Positions 8,490-17,133 of a stretch of DNA of 45,729 bases are shown piece by piece. The stretch is from NCBI RefSeq assembly GCF_003991905.1, contig NZ_RSCL01000019.1, forward strand, positions 166,765 through 212,493, read 5' to 3'. The notes beneath the pieces were generated by a model. It was not told the origin of the DNA, did no database searches, and saw nothing but the letters and a program-made list of their open reading frames with translations. The position numbers and the translations under genes were made by a program. Origin of the DNA: Dulcicalothrix desertica PCC 7102 (GTDB lineage: Bacteria; Cyanobacteriota; Cyanobacteriia; Cyanobacteriales; Nostocaceae). Numbering within the stretch: the stretch's first letter is position 1; every line of letters begins with the position of its first letter.

Positions 8490-11400
8490 GAATTTTAGTA
8501 AATTTACAAGAGTTATTATCACAACCTGAAAGCGCTATTACACCTGTAAGTACTTTAATAGGTCAAGGTTTTGCGATACTTAATTGCACTAACGTTGATT
8601 CTGTTAAGCTGGAATTATTGGATTTAATATTTAGTAATGTTCCTCAAGATTGGGACTTTATACAAATTGCAGAGGTTATTGATTCTTCTACATTAACAGA
8701 TTCTTTTGCTACTCAATTATCAAATTATATTGACAATCGTTTAGGACGAGTAACTCCATTACCTGTTCATAGTTCTACGCCGTCTACTTCCCAATTTTTA
8801 GATATATTTCAATTTCGTAATGAAGTAATTGGTGACTATCGTCAATATATTGAAAGCTTTTTAAAAATACGCGACCCTAAAGTAAAAGAATTTGTAGACA
8901 ACGAGTTGGATAAAGGGCAACTTTGGACTGACCCGTTAGTACAATTAAACCCTAAATATAAAACTGGCGCCACTGTCACTGAGCTAGTACAACAAAATAT
9001 TCTCCATCCAGATTGTGTTAAGTACTTCGGTACCAAAAATGGTGTACCTTTTACTTTTCACTATCACCAAAAGCAAGCATTTGAAGCTGCTAGGCGCCAA
9101 GAACATTATATAGTTACGACGGGGACTGGTTCGGGTAAGAGCTTGACTTACGTTGTCCCCATTATTAATGATTTACTCTATAATCCCGGAATTAATGGGG
9201 TTAGGGCAATTTTGGTTTATCCGATGAATGCTTTGATTAACTCCCAGGAACAAGAGTTGCGGAAGTTCCTTGATAATGTTTCTAATACCCATATCCGTGT
9301 AGAGAAGTATACGGGTCAGGAATCTCCTGAGCAAAAAAACTATATTCAAAATAATCCTCCGCATATTTTGCTGACAAATTATGTGATGTTGGAGTTGATG
9401 CTGACGCGCGCGCATGAGGATGTGTTGGTGAGTTCGCCAAACCTGAAGTTTTTGGTGCTTGATGAGTTACATACTTACCGGGGTAGGCAGGGTGCTGATG
9501 TCTCGATATTAATTCGCAAGCTTCGTCAACGTTGTCAGGGAAGTCAGGAATTATTATGTATTGGTACTAGTGCTACGATGGCCTCGAAGGGTACTCGTAT
9601 TGAACGGCGCTCCATTGTTGCTCTTGTGGCTAGTAAGTTGTTTGGGGTGGAGATTGGGGTTAATAATGTTATTGATGAAACTCTCGAACCTTCGATACAA
9701 CGTTCTGAACCAACTGTTGAGGAATTGCGTTTTGGTTTGGAACATGGTTTGCCTGACCCATCGGAACGTACTTTGGAGGAGTTTCAAAAACATCCTTTGG
9801 CGCCTTGGATAGAGATGAATTTTGGTTTGGTGCGGGAGGTTGTTGGGAAGGATAATAGTTCTACTGGGGATGTGGTTGATTTGGCGCCGGGTGGTAGGAA
9901 GTTGGCGGCGGATGCGGGTGGTGTTTATAGTATATCTAGGAAGCAGTCTGTTAATTATTTGCGGCGCCAACCGATTAGTTTGGAAGAAGGTGCGGAAAAA
10001 TTGGCACGTAGTTGTGCTTCTGCACAAACCAATGAAGATGCGCTGCAAACTAATGAAGATGCGCTGCAAACCAATGAAGATGCGCTGAAGCGCTACTACG
10101 AACAATCCTTAAATATTCTTAAACAAATGTTTCTGTGGGGGAGTAAAACTAAGGGGTTGGCGTTTCGTTTGCACCAGTTTGTTTCTCAGGGGGGTAGTGT
10201 TTATGCCACTATTGAACCCCATGACGCGCGGACTTTAACATTAGACGGTCAATATACTACGACTAATAACCGCTTGCTGTTTCCTTTGGTGTTTTGTCGG
10301 GAATGTGGGCATGATTATTATGTGGTGCGGTACGATGCTAATAATCATACTGTGGCGCCTCAATTACCAACTATGTTGGAAGTACCCGCTGATGATGATA
10401 ATGTTCAAGATGGTTATTTGAGTCTTGATGAAACCGGGCTTTGGGATTATAACGATGAGGAACGACTTCCTGATACTTGGTTCCGGGAAACTAAGAAACA
10501 GGGACGGGTGGTTAAGAAGGAATATGAAAAGTTTATTCCCCGCAAAATTTATGTGCTTGGAAATGGCGCCGTTTCTACTTCTTCCTTAGAAGGTACACCA
10601 TGCTGGTTTATTCCTAAACCTTTCCGCACTTGTTTGAATTGCGGTGTTGTCCATGATGGCAAGAAAAAGGAGTTTGCTAAATTATCGCGTTTGAGTAGCG
10701 AAGGACGAAGCACGGCAACTACTTTATTAAGTCTTTCTACAGTTAACCGTCTCAAACAATTCTATACTGGTGAAAAAGCTAACGCTGCTAAGATTCTCAG
10801 TTTTACCGATAACCGTCAAGACGCCTCTCTACAAGCTGGACATTTTAACGATTTTGTGCAAACAAGTTTTCTTCGTGCTGCTTTAAACCGCGCTATTCAA
10901 GAAAACCAAGAATTAACCCATAAGCAACTGGCAACAATGGTAGTGCAATATATGGGTTTATCGCAGTCAGACTATGCTTCTACACCTGCTGATGTGGGTG
11001 TTGGTAAACGTAATAACGAAAATGCATTTCGAGATTTAATTGAATATCGTCTTTATGAAGACTTGCGACGGGGATGGCGAATTGTACAGCCAAATTTAGA
11101 GCAGTGTGGGTTACTGACTATTAAATATATGGAACTGGAGTCAGTTTGTCAAAATGATAAAATTTGGCAAAAATACCGTCATCCAGTTTTACTTCAAGCG
11201 ACACCTACACATCGCTACAATGCAGCAAAAACCTTTCTCGACCAGTTGCGGAAGGAACTAGCTATTGATGCCCAGATTTTACAACCTGATGGTATCGACC
11301 AGTTACGCCGTGAAGTTACCCAAGCCCTTAAAGAACCTTGGAAAGTTGAGAAATACGAATACCTACATAGTGCTAAGTGGGCAACTACCGATAGCAAAAA

Positions 11401-14008
11401 TGATAGATATAACCTCCAAAGTACTATTAAATTAACAGCCCGAAGTAAGATAGGTAGATTTCTGCGCTCTCCTAGAGCCTGGGATTGGTTATTGCAACCC
11501 TTGACCGAGGCACAGTATGATGAATTAATTGCAGCGTTAATTGGTGTATTGAAAGATGCAGGTTATTTGTACGACCAACCACAGGGAGTACAACTTAAAA
11601 TAAATGCTCTAGCTTGGATTGCTTCTCAACTCGAACAAATACCCGTAGACCCCCTAACATCGCGACGCTTACAAGGTGATGAAAATACTCACACCCCCAT
11701 TAATAGCTTTTTCCAAAACTTTTATCAAAACAACGCCCACACGATAAAATCAATGGAGGGACGGGAGCATACCGGACAGGTGAGCAACCAAGACCGTCAA
11801 CAACGGGAAGATGATTTCCGCAACGGTGAACTCGCAGCTTTGTTCTGTTCCCCCACAATGGAACTAGGTATAGATATTTCTGACCTTAGCGTTGTTCATA
11901 TGCGGAATGTACCCCCCAGTCCCGCCAACTATGCCCAACGTAGCGGACGCGCGGGGAGAAGTGGTCAGGAAGCACTAGTATTTACTTATGCCTCAATTGG
12001 TAGCGGTCATGACCAGTATTTCTTCAAACGTCAAAATCAAATGGTTGCTGGAGTTGTTGCGGCGCCTAAACTCGAACTTGCCAACCAAGATTTAATTAAA
12101 TCGCATATATATTCAGTTTGGTTAGCACGTACTGGAATGCAGTTTGGCGAAGCAATGAACCAAATACTCGACTTAGATTTAGATGGCTACCCTCTTAAAG
12201 ACAGCGTTCGCACTCAACTAACTTTGACACAAAAGCAGCTAGACGAGTGTTTAGAAGCGATTAAATCAATACTAGAAGATAAATTTTGTACCCATGACCT
12301 CAAAAAAGTATCTTGGTATTCAACTGATTGGTTAAAATTCACACTCGACAACGCCATAGAAGCATTTGATCGCGCTTGCAAGCGTTGGCGCCAACTTTAT
12401 AGTGATGCATGTGAACAACTGAAAAAATCACGGTTTATTATCGACCGTTCCGCGCGCGGGGATACTACCCAAGAAGAGCGGGACAAAGCTAACGCACAAG
12501 AAAAAGAAGCGCAACGCCAAATTGATTTACTTGTTGGTAACTTGCAAACCAAAAACAAAACTCAATTTGAATTTTACCCGTACCGTTACTTTGCCGCCGA
12601 AGGATTTTTACCAGGGTTTAACTTCCCTCGTCTTCCTATCCGTGCTTATATCCGCACCAGTCCTGACAGTGGCGAATTTATCTCTCGTCCCCGTAGCGTC
12701 GCTTTACGTGAATTTGCACCCAACAACATTGTTTACTATGAAGGTAGTAAGTTCATGGTGACAAAAACCAAAATAGCCGTTGGTGGTATTGAAAACGAAT
12801 ATAACCGAGTTAGCGTCTGCTTTAACTGCGGCTACTTCCATCAAAGCGATGACCAAGATATTTGTGATAACTGTGGCGCCCAAATTAAACCTGATAATTA
12901 CGGAAACATCGCTAAAATTAGTCGCTTGCTACCAATGGAAACAGCAATAACCCAAAGACGCGAGCGTATTACCTGCGACGAAGAAGAACGTCTCAAATAT
13001 GGGTACAATATAACCACTCACTACCGCTATAGTGAGCAAAAACGTAAAACTGCAATTGTCCAAACCTCAAGCGGGCAATCATTCTTACGTTTAACCTACA
13101 GCGCAACAGCAAAACTGTGGCGAATTAATCGTGGTTTGCGGAAAAATAGAGACGAACGCGGATTTAAACTTGACATCAAAACTGGAGAATGGGGAGATAA
13201 CTCCAATCATCAATCTCCTGAAAATATCCACACCGAAGTCCACATTTTAGTTGAAGACACCAGCAATATTTTACTGGTAGAACCTATTGGTATAGAAGGC
13301 GAAAACAGCGAAGCATTAATTACAACATTCCAATACGTATTAGAAACAGCCATCCAAGCTGTATATAAACTTGAACCCGACGAACTAGACTCAGAACGCT
13401 TGGGACAAGGTAAATATCTACTCTTCTGGGAAGCTGCCGAAGGTGGCGCCGGTGTACTTTCCCAACTACTCGAACAACCCGACGCATTCCAAAAAATCGC
13501 CGATGCAGCTTTAGATATTTGCCATTTCAAAGAACCCAAAGATAATTGCATTCAAGCTTGCTATGAATGTTTACTATCTTACCGCAATCAATTTGACCAC
13601 TCCCTAATAAATCGCCATCTAATCAAACCTTGGCTTAATGAATTGCTTCAAAGCAACGTCCTAAATGAAATTGAAGAAACATCTCGCAACGAGCAGTATC
13701 AAAAATTACTCGCGCAAACCGACCCAAATTCTGAATTTGAAAGGATAGTATTAACCGAGATATATCAGCGCGGGTATAAATTACCCGATGCCACACAAGA
13801 ACTTATACCATCCGCAAACAGCAAACCAGATTTTCTCTACTTTGAAGACAAAATAGCAATCTTCTGCGATGGTTCAGTACACAACAGTCCAGAGAAAAAA
13901 AAGCAAGACAAAATCGAGCGCGACAATCTCAAATACAACACAGGTTATAGGGTTTTAACGCTAAAATATGACGAAAATTGGATGAGTAAATTGAGCGCGT
14001 TGCCTTAG
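8486..14008 (+). CDS. YprA-type DEAD/DEAH helicase with DUF1998 and C-terminal nuclease-like domain
   Basis: This 1840-residue superfamily 2 helicase has 'HYHQKQAFEAA' (Q-like motif), Walker A 'TGTGSGKS' at about residues 211-218, Walker B 'LDELH' at about 325, and motif VI 'QRSGRAGRSG' at about 1150. Cysteine pairs (CRECG about 607, CLNCG about 715, CFNCG...CDNCG about 1445) suggest zinc sites. The DUF1998/MZB region includes 'FWEAAEGGAGVLSQLL' and 'CIQACYECLLSYRNQFDH' at about 1650-1705. The last 100 residues ('KPDFLYFEDKIAIFCDGSVH') look like a Vsr/DUF559-type PD-(D/E)XK nuclease fold. DISARM encodes helicase and DUF1998 as two proteins (DrmA, DrmB); here they are joined, as in YprA/MrfA and Druantia DruE. 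Context points to a phage-defence effector. The start has no clear ribosome-binding site. Confidence 0.85.
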   Translation: MRILVNLQELLSQPESAITPVSTLIGQGFAILNCTNVDSVKLELLDLIFSNVPQDWDFIQIAEVIDSSTLTDSFATQLSNYIDNRLGRVTPLPVHSSTPSTSQFLDIFQFRNEVIGDYRQYIESFLKIRDPKVKEFVDNELDKGQLWTDPLVQLNPKYKTGATVTELVQQNILHPDCVKYFGTKNGVPFTFHYHQKQAFEAARRQEHYIVTTGTGSGKSLTYVVPIINDLLYNPGINGVRAILVYPMNALINSQEQELRKFLDNVSNTHIRVEKYTGQESPEQKNYIQNNPPHILLTNYVMLELMLTRAHEDVLVSSPNLKFLVLDELHTYRGRQGADVSILIRKLRQRCQGSQELLCIGTSATMASKGTRIERRSIVALVASKLFGVEIGVNNVIDETLEPSIQRSEPTVEELRFGLEHGLPDPSERTLEEFQKHPLAPWIEMNFGLVREVVGKDNSSTGDVVDLAPGGRKLAADAGGVYSISRKQSVNYLRRQPISLEEGAEKLARSCASAQTNEDALQTNEDALQTNEDALKRYYEQSLNILKQMFLWGSKTKGLAFRLHQFVSQGGSVYATIEPHDARTLTLDGQYTTTNNRLLFPLVFCRECGHDYYVVRYDANNHTVAPQLPTMLEVPADDDNVQDGYLSLDETGLWDYNDEERLPDTWFRETKKQGRVVKKEYEKFIPRKIYVLGNGAVSTSSLEGTPCWFIPKPFRTCLNCGVVHDGKKKEFAKLSRLSSEGRSTATTLLSLSTVNRLKQFYTGEKANAAKILSFTDNRQDASLQAGHFNDFVQTSFLRAALNRAIQENQELTHKQLATMVVQYMGLSQSDYASTPADVGVGKRNNENAFRDLIEYRLYEDLRRGWRIVQPNLEQCGLLTIKYMELESVCQNDKIWQKYRHPVLLQATPTHRYNAAKTFLDQLRKELAIDAQILQPDGIDQLRREVTQALKEPWKVEKYEYLHSAKWATTDSKNDRYNLQSTIKLTARSKIGRFLRSPRAWDWLLQPLTEAQYDELIAALIGVLKDAGYLYDQPQGVQLKINALAWIASQLEQIPVDPLTSRRLQGDENTHTPINSFFQNFYQNNAHTIKSMEGREHTGQVSNQDRQQREDDFRNGELAALFCSPTMELGIDISDLSVVHMRNVPPSPANYAQRSGRAGRSGQEALVFTYASIGSGHDQYFFKRQNQMVAGVVAAPKLELANQDLIKSHIYSVWLARTGMQFGEAMNQILDLDLDGYPLKDSVRTQLTLTQKQLDECLEAIKSILEDKFCTHDLKKVSWYSTDWLKFTLDNAIEAFDRACKRWRQLYSDACEQLKKSRFIIDRSARGDTTQEERDKANAQEKEAQRQIDLLVGNLQTKNKTQFEFYPYRYFAAEGFLPGFNFPRLPIRAYIRTSPDSGEFISRPRSVALREFAPNNIVYYEGSKFMVTKTKIAVGGIENEYNRVSVCFNCGYFHQSDDQDICDNCGAQIKPDNYGNIAKISRLLPMETAITQRRERITCDEEERLKYGYNITTHYRYSEQKRKTAIVQTSSGQSFLRLTYSATAKLWRINRGLRKNRDERGFKLDIKTGEWGDNSNHQSPENIHTEVHILVEDTSNILLVEPIGIEGENSEALITTFQYVLETAIQAVYKLEPDELDSERLGQGKYLLFWEAAEGGAGVLSQLLEQPDAFQKIADAALDICHFKEPKDNCIQACYECLLSYRNQFDHSLINRHLIKPWLNELLQSNVLNEIEETSRNEQYQKLLAQTDPNSEFERIVLTEIYQRGYKLPDATQELIPSANSKPDFLYFEDKIAIFCDGSVHNSPEKKKQDKIERDNLKYNTGYRVLTLKYDENWMSKLSALP
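10025..10087 (+). repeat. Three in-frame 21-bp tandem repeats inside the helicase gene
   Basis: Three tandem copies (10025-10045, 10046-10066, 10067-10087) encode QTNEDAL three times at residues 514-534. Copies 1 and 3 are identical; copy 2 differs at one base (ACC to ACT). Because the unit is a multiple of three, copy number can change without breaking the frame. It lies between the first helicase lobe and the zinc-binding segment, probably in a linker. Confidence 0.95.
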
Positions 14009-14217
14009 ACATGAGAAAGTGCATAGTAGAAGACGTTATTGCGGCGCCTATATCCTACATAACCCAAATTATCGAGGCGCCGTATATCTATATTCAATCA
14101 TCATCGTCACCAGGGCGCCAGCTTGAATAGCTTCTTGGTTTTGTTCATAAATTTCCACTTTGGAAGTGTTTTTAAAAAGGTAAAAACAAGTATTTCACTA
14201 ACATAAGCTGATTTTTC
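14009..14217. other. Gap after the helicase, with a minus-strand gene remnant
   Basis: Three GGCGCC sites lie within 75 bases (about 14042, 14074, 14113). On the minus strand, from about 14172 to a stop at 14069-14071, an open stretch reads like the end of a protein (YEQNQEAIQAGALVTMMIEY, then RYTAPR). It has no start and is not identified. No terminator for the helicase was seen. Confidence 0.3.
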
Positions 14218-14229
14218 CGGCTTACGCCG
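14218..14229 (+). promoter_or_regulatory. Leader hairpin, loop TTAC (copy 1)
   Basis: CGGC-TTAC-GCCG forms a 4-bp stem with loop TTAC, 32 bases before the ATG at 14262. It is one of six similar leader hairpins in this window. Confidence 0.5.
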
Positions 14230-14261
14230 TAGAGCGGCATGAACGCCATTGGTACGCATGT

Positions 14262-14507
14262 ATGATTCAGCAAATTAGCGTTGAGCAAACTTTTATTACA
14301 AATCTAGAGAAATTCCTGAGTAAAGCTGACAAATTTATCAAGGTTTACTATGCAGGCGCCAGCGATAAAGAGCATGTTCAGGAAATAATGTCCGAGGTAA
14401 AAGCGCTGGCATCAGATGTGGATTTAGAACAATTAGAACTTGAATACCAATTGTACTGCGATAAAAAAGACTTGATGGCTGACTGCGATGAAAAAGTTTG
14501 GTGGTAA
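14262..14507 (+). CDS. Small hypothetical protein
   Basis: This is an acidic, soluble, probably all-helical protein of 81 residues ('TFITNLEKFLSKADKFIKVYY', then 'KEHVQEIMSEVKALASDVD') ending in a tryptophan pair. I do not recognise a family. The ATG at 14262 has no clear ribosome-binding site, and an ATG at 14258 is out of frame. It is preceded by a TTAC-loop hairpin, as are four other small genes of this cluster, which suggests shared control. The next gene starts 62 bases after its stop on the same strand. Confidence 0.55.
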   Translation: MIQQISVEQTFITNLEKFLSKADKFIKVYYAGASDKEHVQEIMSEVKALASDVDLEQLELEYQLYCDKKDLMADCDEKVWW

Positions 14508-14525
14508 GTAAACTGCACGTAATAA

Positions 14526-14535
14526 GGCTTACGCC
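14526..14535 (+). promoter_or_regulatory. Leader hairpin, loop TTAC (copy 2)
   Basis: GGC-TTAC-GCC, a 3-bp GC stem with the same loop as copy 1, lies 34 bases before the ATG at 14570. Confidence 0.45.
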
Positions 14536-14569
14536 AAGGAATGCGAATGAATAATTAGGAATTTGGAAT

Positions 14570-14941
14570 ATGACGAAGCAAAAATCTACTATCCCATCCT
14601 TCCAACCAATTGATAGTTCGATTTTAGGTGATTACGCTGTTGTTGATTATCAAGTGCGCGTGTACTCAAAAGTATACTATGCTATTCGCGAACTGTCTGG
14701 ACTTATAGCAAAGCGCTCTCTATCTGAAGCATTTGATTGGAATGATTTTAAAGAGCGGTTTTCTCATGATTTCGGCAAAGTTCAAGAAAAACGCTTCTCT
14801 CTACAACAGTTGCTTGAATATGCTAACCGTAAGTTTGGTAAAACCTTAGAGGATTTGCTATTGCTAAACCAACTTTCTTGGCAACGTAGACAGAAGTACG
14901 CAGAAATAGCAAAACTCAACTCTCGTTCAAGGGTAATTTAG
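14570..14941 (+). CDS. Hypothetical protein
   Basis: This is a basic 123-residue protein without membrane segments. The N-terminus is probably loose ('MTKQKSTIPSFQPID'). The rest looks helical ('YYAIRELSGLIAKR', 'DFGKVQEKRFSLQQLLEYANRKFGKTLEDLLLL'). No family is recognised. AGGA lies about 10 bases before the ATG. A leader hairpin precedes it and a strong terminator follows at 14997-15031, so this gene and probably the one at 14262 form a closed transcription unit. Confidence 0.6.
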   Translation: MTKQKSTIPSFQPIDSSILGDYAVVDYQVRVYSKVYYAIRELSGLIAKRSLSEAFDWNDFKERFSHDFGKVQEKRFSLQQLLEYANRKFGKTLEDLLLLNQLSWQRRQKYAEIAKLNSRSRVI

Positions 14942-14996
14942 GAAGACGAATTCTTCTAAATCCCGTCTGACGGCTAACAACCTAATACTGATGTTT

Positions 14997-15031
14997 AAAA
15001 GGGTGATAAATACAAGCTTTATCACCCTTTT
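14997..15031 (+). terminator. Rho-independent terminator
   Basis: A 14-bp stem (AAAAGGGTGATAAA and its exact complement) with 7-base loop TACAAGC ends in a T run. It lies 56 bases after the gene at 14570-14941. The stem also pairs on the other strand, so it may work in both directions. Confidence 0.9.
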
Positions 15032-15106
15032 TGCAATCCGAAGCGCATGTTCAAATAACCGCTTCAAGCTTTCTAAAACACTAATATCTGAGCATTGTAA
15101 CACAAT

Positions 15107-15832
15107 ATGTTAGAGAATGGTTACATCGTTTGGGAGGGAGCATCTCTACTTGATAATTCTCCCATATTTCTTGTACTTACAGGTTTCGTTTTCCCTACAT
15201 CAAACCGCAGGACAGGAAGGCAAATCCAAAGTTGGATACTACAGCAAGATTTTACTCCAACAAAAGCAGCGAAAGAAGGATTAGATCAAGGCGTGTGTGG
15301 TAATTGTAGCTTGAGAATGAGCCAAACAGGTGCTTGCTACGTCTCTTTGCTTCCAGTGAATAACGTATATCATAAGTATACAAGGAGAGCTTACCCAAAA
15401 TTCGGCGCCAACGAAATGGCAATGTTAAAGCATTACCGCTACCCAATTAGAATTGGTTCATACGGAGACCCTACAGCAGTACCGTTTGAAGTGTGGGAAC
15501 CAATAATCTCAGCATCGAAAAGGTGGACAGGGTTTACTCACCAATGGTCGCACTGTGATTCTCGTTGGAAGAAGTATTTAATGGCATCAGTTCACAGTTC
15601 TTCTGAAGCGCGCGTTGCCCAAAATCAAGGTTGGAGAACTTTTAGAATAATCGCCCCTAATGCTCCTTTAAGTGAAAACGAAATTCTCTGTCGTCACACC
15701 GAAGATGACAGGGTGCAATGTGACTCATGCGGGTTATGCAACGGCGCCTCATCGAAGCCAAATATTGCTGACCCCGTTCATGGCTTAAACTGGAAAGTAT
15801 CTAATTTCATGAAGTATTTAAATCAGCAATAG
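15107..15832 (+). CDS. Phage/plasmid-type cysteine-rich protein, DUF7227-like
   Basis: The pattern of this 241-residue protein matches a family I know from phages and plasmids (DUF7227, from memory): 'GYIVWEGASLLDNSPIFLVLTG', then 'NRRTGRQIQSWIL', 'GVCGNCSLR', 'RIGSYGDPTAVPFEVWE', 'TGFTHQW', 'MASVHSSSEA', 'GWRTFRI' and a C-terminal 'CDSCGLCNG'. The CxxC pairs and later Cys/His residues suggest a metal site. Biochemical function is unknown. A four-base start context gives no clear ribosome-binding site; the ATG at 15107 was chosen because homology starts there. A strong terminator separates it from the genes before it, and a 28-base palindrome (15855-15882) lies just after it. Confidence 0.6.
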   Translation: MLENGYIVWEGASLLDNSPIFLVLTGFVFPTSNRRTGRQIQSWILQQDFTPTKAAKEGLDQGVCGNCSLRMSQTGACYVSLLPVNNVYHKYTRRAYPKFGANEMAMLKHYRYPIRIGSYGDPTAVPFEVWEPIISASKRWTGFTHQWSHCDSRWKKYLMASVHSSSEARVAQNQGWRTFRIIAPNAPLSENEILCRHTEDDRVQCDSCGLCNGASSKPNIADPVHGLNWKVSNFMKYLNQQ

Positions 15833-15854
15833 TTTAGATGCTTACACTCATTTG

Positions 15855-15882
15855 ACGCTTCTGGAAAATTTGCCAGGAGCGT
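15855..15882. terminator. 28-nt 3'-end palindrome, diverged copy
   Basis: A 10-bp stem (ACGCTTCTGG pairing with CCAGGAGCGT, one G-U pair) surrounds AAAATTTG. It starts 22 bases after the stop at 15832. It has the same length and end bases as copies at 26886, 33244 and 34939, but with paired base changes that keep the stem. No long T run follows on the plus strand. Confidence 0.55.
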
Positions 15883-16306
15883 TAAGTTGCCATAAAGAAC
15901 GGTGATTAAAATACATGTGGTAGAACACAAACGGCGCCGTAATACTCGCATACACTCCACTCAATACATCTGTATGGTTTGAATATAGTTTTAACGCAAT
16001 CAAGCGATAATATGGGTATTAAAAATCCTTATTAAACCGCTACTCATTTGCTAGTTAAATAGGCTCAAAGCGCAGATTTAAATGCTATAATAAATATATA
16101 AAATTACACGACTTCCATGAATCCAACCATCAATCATGATACTAGTCATATGCTAATTTTTTAAACTATCACGATTCCGGAAAATTTCCCTCTTCGTCTT
16201 AAGATTACCCGCATAAAAACAAACAAATTCAAGCTAGCTCCCGGCATGTATCGAAGATAAATATGTAAACGCTTGTTTTAATTTGTGCTGCTATAAAAGA
16301 TATTTT
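15883..16306. other. Gene-free leader region with a possible extended -10 promoter
   Basis: No open frame of note. TG-C-TATAAT at 16083-16091 is a good extended -10 element, without a recognisable -35. It could drive the gene at 16363 through a leader of about 270 bases that contains the TCAC hairpin. One GGCGCC lies at about 15932. A small structured RNA in this leader is possible but I cannot show it. Confidence 0.35.
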
Positions 16307-16320
16307 CAGGCTCACGCCTG
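16307..16320 (+). promoter_or_regulatory. Leader hairpin, loop TCAC (copy 3)
   Basis: CAGGC-TCAC-GCCTG is the longest GC-rich stem (5 bp) of the leader-hairpin family. It lies 42 bases before the ATG at 16363. Confidence 0.55.
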
Positions 16321-16362
16321 GATTAAAAGTGAATACTGTTGTCTACACTATCACACAAAAAT

Positions 16363-16611
16363 ATGAACAATATCACAATTCATTTTTCTCATTTTCGCGC
16401 TCAATCTCCAAAGTATACATTCAATTCGCGCGTTGCCATGAGAAGTAACTGTGAAGAAAGTAAATGGGCTATTGGTCGAGTTACTGGATTACGTCTTGAT
16501 GACGATAATATCTGGAATTATACCATAGTCTTCGATTACCCGCTTGGTTATTGTGATGAATTAACTGAGTCAGAATTAGCTGCGGAAAGTGAATTCGCTT
16601 GCGTTTCCTAA
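16363..16611 (+). CDS. Small hypothetical protein
   Basis: This is an 82-residue soluble protein, probably beta-rich ('RVAMRSNCEESKWAIGRVTG', then 'IWNYTIVFDYPLGYCDELTE'), with an acidic C-terminus. The ATG at 16363 is preferred over an upstream TTG at 16339 because it is a standard start and lies nearer the leader-hairpin spacing seen at the neighbours. A clear terminator at 16636-16674 follows. No family recognised. Confidence 0.55.
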   Translation: MNNITIHFSHFRAQSPKYTFNSRVAMRSNCEESKWAIGRVTGLRLDDDNIWNYTIVFDYPLGYCDELTESELAAESEFACVS

Positions 16612-16635
16612 ACTATTTATAATTTCTAAAATATA

Positions 16636-16674
16636 AAGCCACTAGTTTAACAATTGCTAGTAGCTTTTTTTTTT
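16636..16674 (+). terminator. Rho-independent terminator
   Basis: The stem arms AAGC-C-ACTAG and CTAGT-A-GCTT pair around an 11-base loop and run into about nine Ts. It ends the unit containing the gene at 16363, and the next leader hairpin starts immediately after it. Confidence 0.85.
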
Positions 16675-16675
16675 C

Positions 16676-16685
16676 GGCTTACGCC
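16676..16685 (+). promoter_or_regulatory. Leader hairpin, loop TTAC (copy 4)
   Basis: GGC-TTAC-GCC lies 37 bases before the ATG at 16723, directly after a terminator T run. A promoter between the two is not obvious, so read-through from the terminator is possible. Confidence 0.45.
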
Positions 16686-16722
16686 TTATGAGGTAATGAA
16701 ACCATATTTAGAGGTTTAAGCC

Positions 16723-17085
16723 ATGAAAAGTGCTGAAGAAATAATCGCAGAACTAAAAAAGTTTAGTGGTTCATGTGTTCTGTATAAGCATTGGTTAAAT
16801 ATCCGGTATACCGAAGGCATCAAGCATTTAGCTGAAACAACACAAAGTTTTTGGCTAATTGACGCAATTGCTTCACACCAAACTCAACAATTGTTATCAA
16901 ATCCGTATCTGGAAGAACTTCAGATTTGGCGCCTGATAGTTCAAGAAAAATCAGGCATCTTAATTTGTGAGTGGGATACTGATAAAGAAGTGTTAAGACA
17001 GGATATTCCTTACACTGACTTTCCATTGCCTACTATCAAACTTTACCTAGCTCAGAAAGTGTTGATGCTGCCAACCGAATACTGA
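16723..17085 (+). CDS. DUF6876-like protein
   Basis: The layout of this 120-residue protein matches a family I know as DUF6876: 'YKHWLNIRYTEGIKHLAE', then 'SFWLIDAIASHQ', 'LQIWRLIV', and the closing 'IPYTDFPLPTIKLYL' with 'VLMLPTEY'. The family is common on plasmids and accessory elements and has no established function. GAGG precedes the ATG by about 9 bases. It is soluble with no metal or active-site motif visible. It belongs to the run of small genes preceded by TTAC/TCAC hairpins. Confidence 0.75.
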   Translation: MKSAEEIIAELKKFSGSCVLYKHWLNIRYTEGIKHLAETTQSFWLIDAIASHQTQQLLSNPYLEELQIWRLIVQEKSGILICEWDTDKEVLRQDIPYTDFPLPTIKLYLAQKVLMLPTEY

Positions 17086-17133
17086 TGTCAAGAATAGCAG
17101 CCATAAACAAAAGCTATTGTAGAGTACAGAATC

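Noticed and set aside
10025-10087. CRISPR-like short tandem repeat
   Set aside because: The three 21-base units are directly joined without spacers and lie inside an open coding frame.
9554-10105. Long open frames opposite and beside the helicase (9554-10105 minus; 9561-9812 and 9822-10088 plus)
   Set aside because: They lie fully inside the helicase gene and have low-complexity composition caused by its codon use and 21-base repeats.
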